The position numbers and the translations under genes were made by a program. Shown here piece after piece: positions 1 through 12,000 of a stretch of 64,000 bases of DNA. The notes beneath the pieces are model-generated. The model saw only the letters and a list, made by a program, of their open reading frames with translations. It made no database searches and was not told the origin of the DNA. Every line of letters starts with the position of its first letter. The first letter of the stretch is position 1. Source of the stretch: Strongylocentrotus droebachiensis (taxonomy: Eukaryota > Echinodermata > Echinoidea > Camarodonta > Strongylocentrotidae); assembly GCA_035222895.1 (NCBI GenBank), contig JAVYIG010002742.1, positions 1 to 64,000 of the forward strand. Reading direction: 5' to 3'.

Positions 1-62
1 AGAAAGCGTTTTAAGGTGTATAAATAATGGAGCATGGAATCATCAAAGACCATCGTGTGAAG
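1..62 (+). CDS. CCP (sushi) exon, 3' part only (copy 1 of 13386-13571)
   Basis: Partial exon cut by the window start. It encodes the end of a CCP module with the conserved Trp and last Cys ([14 protein letters not shown]) and is followed by a GT donor at 63-64. It is identical to the end of the complete exon at 13386-13571 and ends in phase 1. Confidence 0.85.
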
Positions 63-3000
63 GTAAAGTGATTGTTATATTAATACATAAAAAATAACGA
101 TTGAATCCAATCGCCGTGCGCGGGCTCGCTCTCAAAGGGTTAATAAATACAAAATAACAATTGAATCTTATTTACCCACAGAGTAGCTCCATCATCATTA
201 TTAAATAATACTCTTCCTCATGTTCATGTAGGACCTCGAATCATGATTACCCCCATCAAGTACCCAGTGCCTACTTACACCTGGCTGGATACTGGCAAAT
301 GTTGATTTATGTCTTGTCAAAGGAGATTTTTTTCCGGGTTGAGATCCGAACCCTCAATGAATGAAATGAGAGTCAAATTAATAAACTACTATACCATATT
401 TTGTACTCCAAAATGCACGTGAGATCCGTTTTAACGTTTGCAGATGATGTTCCGTAATTCTTAAACATTCGTTATAAATAGTCATACTTTGAGGCAGGGG
501 TTTAAACGCTAGCGTATAGTGACCGACATCAAACTTTAGTAATATGCGGCTAAAAGTATGATTAATACTCAACTCATTAAAGCCTCGGTCACAAATACCG
601 TTGCGGGCTGCTACGAACGCCGTACGGTCAATTTTCAGACCATTTCGAAAGATCTACTTAAGAAGGACGTACGGAACAAGCGTTCGTAGACCATTCGTAC
701 AGCGTTTGTAAGTTCCAAGATTGGTCGATGGTCTTGTCCAAGATTTTTGTCAACCACGTACGAAACCCTCTCATCGTAAGGCAGCCGTACGAACGTCGTA
801 ATAACATCGTAAGAACCACGTAAGATCTTTGTACATTTCGTAGGGTCGAGAGACAATTCTAGAAGCCTCAAATTCTTACGATGATCGTAAGAACGCATTA
901 AGTTGTTCATAGAGGGCTTTTACGGCGTTCGTAAGAACGCCTTTCGAACGGAGATTTGTATGGCCTTCGTACGAATGACTCCTGGTGTTCGTAAGGCGTT
1001 CGTATGGTGCCCTTAAGTTGTTCGTACATATATTATGCAATTTGTGCAGCGCTTTTTTGCAACCCGAAAAAATGTTCCCCAAAATCATAACGTCTTCTTA
1101 CGAATGACTTGGGAATGTCGTCAGTTACACGTACGACCATCTTGCGAGAACAACAACTGGTAAGATGGCCGTAAGTCTGACGTAAAAAGAACTCAAGGCA
1201 TTCTTACGAAAAATAAAAAGGCGAACTCCTTAAGAAGGATGTTGAAAGACGTAAGAAACTATGCCCAATCTACGAATCTCCTCGAACTCTGGAATTCGTA
1301 CGAACAGGGAGATTCGTACAAACGCATCGTTTATACGAACCTTTGATATCGTAGCTTAAGCAAGGGCTTCGTCGACACTTTCTACAATTTTACCATCAAT
1401 AAAAACGTCATTCATGAAAGATTACAATAAGGTACTCTCATCTAAGAAACTAGTAATAATTAAACAAAAAGAATTTAAATATTGTACTAACACTTTTTTA
1501 ACGTCAAAAGAAACGATAGCATCCCTTCATTGAAATATGAATAACGACATGATAGTTATCCAGTCTTTTCTGTTTTCGTGAATAGCTGTCGAATGTGAGG
1601 AAAGCCCACCAAACGTCACACTTTCCTTCAAAATGATACTAGGATCAGTGTATCAAGATATAACTCTATACACCTGTCGAGATGGTTATATTCCTGATAA
1701 TGAACCAATCAGCTTTTGTCGGCATACAGGCAATTGGAGTACACCTAACTTTACATGTACAGGTAAGATGATATTTATTTATTAATTTAGATATTTATTC
1801 ATATAATTATTCTGTGTTCTTTATACAGGGTAGTGTATTTAGGACATATACACTGCTTTGTGAGAGAGCTCTGTATGTAGGGTAAGTAGATTGGTTTGTT
1901 GGTTTATTTTTTAATTATTGCTAGGATATGACTAATACAAATAATAATGTCAAGGTAACCCCTGTGTTAATGGAGGAATTTTCACCGTGAACGGATCATC
2001 GTTCACATGTACATGTCCTTCAAGCTACACTGGTCCAACGTGTGAAGAAAGTATGATATACTAATTTTATATACATTAATATTGAAGACGATTGCAAAGA
2101 CTTTCTAGAAATACACCTAAGAATAATTTCCATAGTCTATGTTATATCCTGTACATCCTTCCTCAAGCGTTGTCGTGACTCAAGCATCACCCCAACCGGA
2201 CTAAAACTCGAGTCTTCAGTCAGCACTCCACGAGCAAAACTGATCATACACAAGGTAGGGCAAGCCCTTGTCAGAGAGCGCATCGCCAACACCCACCATC
2301 AACTCCATACCATGGAGCAAGACATCCAAACATCAGAAGTAAACCTCTCTCAACTACTGGAACTGGCTGACCTTCGGAAATGCCAGGCCTTCATCACCTC
2401 TACAGCTGGGAAAACTTTCCAGTCAACCCGAAAGAAGCAGATCGTCAAATTTAACAAACTTCTAGCTAACAGCCATAAATCAACCAACCAGACTACACCA
2501 ACCGGCACCATGGACACCGTTATCAACCTCAGCAACCATCCACTCACGGAAACCGAACACAAAGTCCTATCGTTAGGTCTCAACTTCGCCGTGTCACCCA
2601 AGAAGATCCCAAACCCAAACTGAGATTCCTGAGCCGAACCGCAGCGGACAAAATCCCCCACAGCTCAGCCACCACAACCCAACATTAGCAAACCAGAACG
2701 AGCCACCATCAGAGATCTACGCTACGCAGCAACCCGTCAATCCACATTCTACAGGCACACAAGGGCAATGCTACAGTAGTTCCGAACAAAGGGGACTACA
2801 ACAATAAGATCGATGCGCTCCTCGAGATTCCGACTTACAAACGACTAAAGAAAGATCCCACACTAGCAACGGAAAGGAAACTCAACCAGCGACTCCTCTC
2901 TCTTCACAGAACAGAAGTCATATCCAAGCCACTTTACTTCAAAATTCGCTCATCTTCAGCTACCTGCCCCATCATGTTTGGCCAGCCGAAGATACACAAA

Positions 3001-6000
3001 ACCTACCATTCCATTTCGCCCCATCATTTCAACCCGATGATCGCCTTGCTATGACACAGCCAAACACCTGACCTCGATTCTCCAACCACTCGTAGGACAA
3101 TCGCAGCACCACATCAATAACTCCAAGCATTTCGTCGACATCCTCTCCAAGACCACCATACACGATACCTCATGTACTTCTGCCCCAACTCAACTTCCTT
3201 CAAATGGCGAGACAATCACTACCAGCAACTTCAAGACGCAGCCATGGGATCGTCTCTTTCACCGGTTATAGCCAACATCTTCATGGAGCACTTCGAAACA
3301 ACGGCACTCCAGACTCTCTCACAACGCCCTTCTCTCTGGTTCCGATATGTCGACGACACATTCGTCATTTGGCCGTATAGCAGACGTGACTTAGACCCTT
3401 TCCTCGCCCACATCAACAAGCATCACCCGAGCATCAAATTCACCATGGAGACCGAGCAAAAAAACAGCATCCCCTTCCTAGACGTCCTCGTTACCAAATT
3501 GCCATCCGGCAAGCCTGCTCACCAAGTCTACAGGAAACCCACACACACCAATATATATCTTCACCACAGATCTTTCCACCATCCATCCGTACTACAATCA
3601 GTCCCCAACACCCTCATCCGCCGAGCCCATCAACTCAGCAATGACAACCATCTAGACCAGGAAATCCAGCATGTCACCAGATCCCTAACTACCATCAACA
3701 AATACCCAAGACATAAGATCAAGTCCATGACTCCCGCCAGCAAGCCGGCAGCCAACACCATCCCTGAAGAGAACCAACCCGCAGCTACACCACCGAAACA
3801 AACTGTTGTTCTTCACTATATCGGTCAAGCCTCTCACAAGATTCAACGTACCCTTCAAGCAGCAGACATCCAAGTTCGACACGGTTCCTCCAACAAACTC
3901 TATTCGATACTCCACTCCCACAAAAACAGGCATCCAAACCACAAGAAAGCTGGAGTCTACAAAATACCATGCGAATGTGGAAAAGTCTACATTGGTGAAA
4001 CGGGGAGAAATCTGGAAGCAAGACTCAAGGAGCACAGAACCAGCTTCAGACTCAGCGATTATAAGTCCGCCATCGTCAAACACGCCAACCACACGAAACA
4101 CCATCGAATGGAATAACAGTCATCTCATTTCCATAATGAAGCACTGGCATACACGCCGAATCCGAGAAGCCATCGAAATTCACCGCCACAACACCGTTCC
4201 CCAAGACTCAGGATTATGCATCAACGACATCTGGAAACCCCTCATCAACAAGTAGGCCTACCCGGTCAATCATCCTCCACCACCGCTTTCACCACCCCCG
4301 CAGACACCCGTACATCAACCACCGCCACCCGCCGAACCCTAACTACAGCCACCAGCCTCACAACTACAATGCACAGCAGACGACAGCAGACTAAAACGCC
4401 GCCTACGTCGGGGACACACACAGCGTCTCGCCGACAGCACACCCCACTCATGGATTCGAAACTCCCCCCAAGTCCGCAATCCGGAGACTCCAGCCCAGAC
4501 GGACAAGCAGACGGGGAAGCAGACCACCCATGTCCACTACCCGATGACTCAAGTCCACACCGTCATGTGTATTTCCCCAACGTCCGCACCCCGGTGATTT
4601 CAGTTAACGCACGCCAGCTATTCTCCACTCCTGACGACGGATAGTCAACCTGTTCGAAACGTCGAGCCACTCCCGCCACCCATCCTCTCCAAGCGCTATA
4701 TAGTTCTCCTTATAAAAAGACAGTTGTTTGGAAATTTCCAATCTTAACTGGATTAAACATCCATGATAATGTGAGCATAATTTGATATCTAGTTCGAAGC
4801 GGTGCTTGAGGCGCTTGAAACCGAGAGGGACACCAATGGCACTATTTACATTCACGTGAATCAACTCATACCAGATGACGGTGTGTTGGTTGATATGAGA
4901 GCTTACATAGCCAACAGTAACTTGACTACACAGGATGAAATGGACCTGCTGTGGAGCGGATTATTCTCTGTGGCGGAAAGCTATGATGGTTACTTTGACC
5001 CTTCCACCCTTCTGATACTAAGTACAGGTAAATCTTGCTCAATTGAAATCATATTTAACTCATAGATAGGAGTTCAGTATTTTTCTTATTTCTTAATTTT
5101 CTAAATTTATCAGTTTTCCCTTTTCAAATTGGCAAGAATGAATCTTGTCTTCCACGCCTTCATAGTTCGAAGAAGAACAACATTATTAGATGAATCTATG
5201 TGAACGACAATTGGGGTTCAGTGCCTTTCCCAAGAACGGCATTGGTATACACGGAGGGTAAAAGAAGCTATCAATATCCGTCTCAATCCTAATAATTTCA
5301 ACAGAGACAACGGGATCGATATCCCCGAATTTTGGATGCGGACGATACGCCGCCATGACACTCGCCGTCCTGCCAGCCAACAACGGTCGATTCCATTCAG
5401 CAGACGGCCCGAGCCAGCGGCCCGTTGATTGGTCGAGTACCGTATGCGTCGGCCAATAGGCCTGGTGCATCAGCCGAACCAGCGGCCGAACCAGCGGCCT
5501 TGGTGATTGGTCGATCACCGTGTGCGTCGACCAATAGGCATTGGGCGTTATTGTTCCAATTATCGATCGAATTTTAGACCGCTTTACGGTCCTCCCGTAA
5601 AGTATAAAAGACCCTTGCTTACAACAGTTTTTATCACCTGACGAAGTATTGCAGTAGCATACGAAACGTCGTGATCTTTTAGATTCCTTATTGACCACAT
5701 TGCGAGACAAACGAATATCACTAGCGATATTATTTTCGATACTATATCCGCAATGAGTAATATATTTAGCACAATTGGAATATTTTACCAAAATATGCCA
5801 ATTTGTACATAAAAATAGTGAATTTATATCCTACACTCTGTTGCCAATCTATAAACTATAATGATTAGTTTACAATCCAATTGGTCTTATTGGAGAACGG
5901 CGGAACGTACTGCATGGGAATTAGACTTAACATTTTGATAGACTAAAAGTGCTGCAAAAACTTCACCAAAAGGAGACAGTGTGCTGATATGAGTTGAAGC

Positions 6001-9000
6001 CAAGTGAATACTATATGATCTACGAACGATCCGATTTTGCATTCGATATGAATATTGGAACATGAAAAGTCTTCGTGATTGCGGTTCTGAATAATCATAT
6101 GAATTAAAGAAAAATAAGAATTTGGGGAAAGCCAGATTTGTAGCGCTGTCAGACCTAGATTTATGTGCAATCTGAAGTGGCACAAAGTCATCCTTTCCAA
6201 CCGACTTCAATTAGGCACCAAGGCACTCAAATTTTAGTGATTATTATTCATTATTGAAAACGCAGGTCATGAAATGATCTTTGTTTAACTTTTCATATCT
6301 AAAGTAATTGCGTTTTCTTCAAAAATTTGATGGCAGTAGAATCGTCTGGTGTGCAGCGGACTTTAACACTATTGCACAGATTCTCAAAAAGGAAACTAAG
6401 AGCAATTTAAATATCCTATTGCATCACTTCTTAAAATGTTCAACAACTGCAATTACATATTATGAAATTCAAATTCTCTCTCTCTCTCTCTTAGTTGTAT
6501 GTCCAAACACCTCTTGGCCATCTCCGTATGGTATTGTCCAGTTTCCGTCAGGAGACCTTCATTCGTGGAGTGAATCGAGTGGAGAATGTCCATGGTTCAC
6601 CGTCAATGGTACAATTAAACAAATATTTCTGATGTTCCAGTTATAGGAAATTCGTTTCCTTAAGTCTTTAGATAGTAAAGCTTCCATCAGAAAGCAAACC
6701 CATGAACGTTTAGATTAGTATACCGGCTGGAAAAGTTCTTGATAAAATATAACAATCATAATAAATAACAACAGTAGTAGTAATAATGAAAACAATGAAA
6801 TCAGTAGTAATATAACAATGATAATAAGATGAAAGAAAGAAAGATGATGAAGAAGAAGAAGATAAATATTGCCATGATTGTAATAATAACAGTTACTCTA
6901 TGCCGGGAAGCCTCATCATCATCATTCTGTTCTTTCTAGGGCCCCTGCAATCATTATTACCCCGTGGACTGCCAGGCACCTATTTACACCTGGATGGAGG
7001 GTATCAAATGTGGATTAATATTTTGCCAAAGGACGTTAGTGTCTAACTGGGATTCGAACCCTCAACCTTGATATTGAGAGTCAAAGGACGAACCAATATA
7101 CCCTGACATCACCAATTAATATACCATGGTAATATGAGACCAATAATATATTTATTCACAACTTTTGTTTTGCATATATCAAGCTCTCCACAGGTTTGAT
7201 ATCAGCTACCTGTGCCATGCCAGACCCCATACCTAACACCATAACAACCTTGCTGAACCAAACACTGGATACGAACCAAACACTGGATACAGGTTCTTAT
7301 ATCACATGGGAATGCAGTGATGGATACATGATGGATGGCTTGACAAACACTGCCGTATGGATGTGCTTAGAGGACGGGTCTTGGCTGGGTCATACACCCA
7401 TATGCACGGGTACGGTTTTGACCTGCTCAAATAAATCATTCTTAATCAGCGAGAATTTTAAGAAAATATATTTTACTTTGAATCGAGAAGGAAAAAACCC
7501 ACTATGCATGACTCAAGTTTCCAAACAATAGACATGTATCAAATTTGATATGGTAGATATTGTATTTGTGTCGTATAGCTTTTGGACCCCTATTTAATTT
7601 ATCTTCCTGAATTATAGAATACAATGCCTTATACCTACAACAATTTCTTAAATAATGATCCTTTTTGTTTATGATGGAGTAATTTGGAATGATATTAATT
7701 TTTACCAGATTATTCATGTTAATAAGCGGCACGAATTCAAACAAGTAGCTGATAGATAATCGATGGCATAATAATATAGCGATAATAAAGACATCTGAGA
7801 AAATATCTCAAGGTCAATTTAAATTTCAAAACCATATTGCCTGACGATTAGATTTTATATTTACATTACGTAGTACAGCAGTGTAACGTAGGCATATTTC
7901 AGAAGATGGCGTACAAGGCCATCGGAATAGACCGGTTCACTTACATATTCAAGTGTTTTGCACACTATTTAAGTTTAAATAAAGGTTGTTCTTAAGAACC
8001 TGAGAACTTTCCCGATGCTTGCTCGACATAGTAACAAGTTATGTATGCAGTCTGGATTCCAAGTATAGCAGTTCATTTATTAACATGTTAATGGAATACC
8101 TTCTCACTGTAGGTCCCCAGGAATGAAACATACTTTAATTAGAAGATGTTAGTAAACCGGTTTATGGCCATAGATCGATTTTTCGAAAGTAGTTGCGATC
8201 GTGTTTAATAATCATTACTCATGTTTCTTCAGCTATTGAGTGTCCAGCGCCTCCCATAGCTGCTTATTCAGAGCTCGATCCTCCATCGGCAGAAGCCCGC
8301 GTGGTAAACCAGACGATATCATATACATGCAGCAGTAGCAAGTACACTCTGCTTGGAAGTAACTTGAATAGATGTCTACAAGATGGCACATGGGAGAATG
8401 ATCCACCAGTTTGTCAAAGTAAGCAGCTATTTTGATTCCGATGTTTTTCGAGGTTTAGTCGTCAATAACAAGCACCACATATGTTGTCATGTTAACTGCA
8501 ATATAAGTATTGATGACAATTGTTCACAAATTTACAAAACACATTTAAAAATACGTAGAATATATTTTGCAAATTGCAAACATATTTTTTTTTAAAGTCA
8601 ATAAATGTCATACAATCTAATCTTAATAATCTCTAATCTATGTTAGGTAAAATTTCGTCAGATGTTGAAATTGAGTCTAAAAAATAAGTAAGATGTTGTA
8701 GACATCCATTTTATTTTGAGATGCTTTATAGTGTTAATATTACTTTGGTCTTATTTACCCATGGTATAGCCACATCATTATCAATACTGCTCTTTCTACG
8801 AGCCCTCCAATTAGTATTACTTCAGCATTGCCAGGTACCCACAAACACCTAGTCCAAGGATATAAGCTCCCAACAAAGCTCGAAGCCAGATCATCTGAAA
8901 CGAGAATCGAGAGCCTGCACGATTACACCACAGTGTTTTGTTGATATTGTTATTGCTGTTAATCGTTGTTGTTTTTGTTACTTTGTGTTAAAGGGGATTG

Positions 9001-12000
9001 CGACGATACAGGCAATTATATCAGACGATACTCCGATCTCACTTGCTATCGTCAACATGGAGGTGAAAATACATGGATAGGATCGAATAGCCTTTGCAAT
9101 TCTGAAGGGGAGCTACTTGCCACCGTGAAAGATGCTGAGACACAAACGTTTCTCGTCGAGTTCATTAACAAGCAAATCGTCGACAGTGTTTGGATTGGAG
9201 CGATGGAAGGACGAGACTGGATGTGGAGACATAGTAAGTTATCTTTAGCTTTCATTTTTATTTTCATTTTCACAATCATCATTAGCCTATTATAGGCAAA
9301 ACGAAAAAGCAGTGGTATGTAGTGCGACAGTATAAATGTTACCGTCTCTTGTGCACAAAAAAGACTTTCCTTTACGAAATGATGATGCCTTTTCTAAACC
9401 TTCCCTTAATTCTCTATAGACGTTGGTTATTTCTATCTAAACTATGGATGATAAGAATTTAAAATCTATTTTATTTGCTTGCTTGAGGTCACATTGGTAT
9501 TTACCGAACAGAGCTTAACATACATCGACCAGATATTTGATCAATTCTGTCTTTATTAACAGATTATGTCGTTGAAACAAACTAATAAGAATTTAAAGTG
9601 CGATGTAAACTCAATGATATAAATAATTAAGTGTCCCCACTCTTGTCAAACCGATTAATCCCAGTCGTAGTGCCATTTGTATGACATTTGTTATTATGAA
9701 CCTTAAACAAAATTAAAGGGCTGCTTTTATTCTCTTATTCAAACAATTACATTTCTTGCAAAGATGATGAATTATAATGAGAACTTGGAATTTGTGCATT
9801 ACATAACAAAAGAAGACATGCATATATTTTCTAATTTTTACGATTTTATCAATGTTTCTTGCATATGCCTTACTAACAATTGGTCATTAACTCTTAAACA
9901 TCACACGTTTGCTTGATGTTAGTATTGCAAACAAAAATATTTTCTATCTCATTTCTTTTAAATCGGACATGCGATTTGATTTACTATTAACTATGTTTCT
10001 TGGAATAATTAATTCAAAATAATTTGTCTTTTACACTGCATTATAATGATACGGCATTACTAATTTTCAGTCAAATATTCGGGTGATCTTTTATTTCTAT
10101 TTTGCATAATAATGAACGTTTTGTTTCCTAAGCTTAATACTTCCAGGAAAGTGTGATTTTGTTTTGTAAAGATTATGTACTTTAACTTCTTATTAACTTT
10201 CCCCTTTTTTTTTTTAGATTGATGATCCTATTTTTAATTAGTACCTGAACTTTTACTTTGTACTGTCAATAAACCGCATTGAATGAAATTGAATTCAGTT
10301 GGATAAAGCAGATAATACAGAGGAGAAAGATTGCGTCTTAAAATTCACACATGTATTCCCTTCTTACAAATGCTTCAAAAAAAGGACTGCATGTCAATCT
10401 AGTCATACCAAGATTGTCTAATAAGATCCTATTTGACAGTACATATATTCAATTTCTGTGAACGTTTTTTTTTGTCATATCTATTTGATTTTGGTGTTGC
10501 CCTCGTAGTAGGAGTGAATGATGTAGTACAACAATTCATTCTTCATTGCATTACATGTTTCTTCATCTCAATTTAATATATTTCATGCACGTCAATATAA
10601 CAGGGAAAAGCGACAAGAACGTGTAAAAGGAAGTGCAATAGTAGAATTATTGGGGTGACTGGGGTCAGTAGATATAACATGTATTTGTATTTTATATTTG
10701 TTAACATTTATTTCCTTCTCATCGGTACAATATGAAACACAATGTATATATAAGTTATACATGTAACAATGATTTCAACATAGAGTATACAGTAAATAAT
10801 ACATATAACAGAAGGAGGCGAAAACCCGAAAATCATAGCTTGAGTTGGGAACGCCTATAATAAGTTAATACAGTTAATGAGACAACATTATACATACTAT
10901 CATGAAAATTACATATTGTATAACAGAAGGTTGATAGGAAAGAAAAAATGAGAAGAGAATTAAGTATAGAAAGGCATGTTCACTTATACATGGATAACAT
11001 AATTAGGTAATAAGATAATGATTGAAAAGATGAAGGAAGTAATAGTTACCAGAAGCAAGAGTGCAATAATAACAGGACGATATTGAATGAAAGCCTGTCT
11101 AAGTAACAAATGCAAAGATAAACAAATTTTTTCTTCTTTTCTTTCTTTTCTTTTCTTGTTGAACGTTATTTTCTCAGGCGGGGTATACATCGAACGCTTC
11201 TTTTGGCAAAATCCATTTCCAAGTACAAATTCAGAGGATTGTATTGAACTGTCATATCAGAATGGATCATTTTCATGGAGTCCAAGATCATATCAAACAG
11301 GCAATGGATTGCTCTGTCAGTATGGTAATTGGGTCTATTATTATTATCACTACTACTACTACTCAGTAGCGTACGCAGAATTTGTTCAAGAGGGGGGGGG
11401 GGGGGGGGTTAACAATTGTAAATCGGGCCCAGAATTTCGCAACGACTCAGCCAGCCGCTGAATAAACGAGGGGGGGGGGGGTAAGAGGACACCTTTTTTT
11501 CTTTCTTTTTTGGTCCCCAAGAATCGCAACGACTCAGCCAGCCGCTGAATAAGCGGGGATAAGAGGACACTTTTTTTCTTCAGTGTCCTATTGTGTAAAA
11601 TATAGAAATCATGTTCGGACTACATTGTTTATAATATTCCATCGTAATGTTCACACGATCATAATGTGACGGACAAGGCTATTTAAAACGGCTTATTCAA
11701 TATTTTCGATGGTCTGTACGATCGTGTTTTAGCACGTCTTCACATATTAACATGTGGAGCTATACATAGTATCACTCAGTCATGAAATCTTTATTTCTAG
11801 ATCGGTCTTGCCAGAGTGTTGGGCTTAACCTATCAGACATGGTACTAGAATACATGGGCACCTGTTTCCAATTCCTGGATGTTTCGAAGAACTGTGATGA
11901 CGGGGCCGAAGAGTGTAATGGGAGAGGAGGATTTCTGGGTGAAATACTCGATGAGAGCACTAATGCTTTATTGCTGGACCGAGCCCTGTATCTGCGAGAC

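Noticed and set aside
3685-4104. 139-codon minus-strand frame (and similar frames at 4266, 17194)
   Set aside because: They mirror the Penelope-like coding region; the plus strand has clear RT and GIY-YIG motifs.
4791-4800. Acceptor TCTAG at 4791-4792 for the unassigned module
   Set aside because: It gives phase 0, which does not fit the phase-1 exon before it; GAAG at 4799 does.
5186-5791. 201-codon minus-strand frame
   Set aside because: It covers the promoter-bearing repeat; no protein family is recognisable, and the plus-strand promoter and ribozyme features explain the sequence better.
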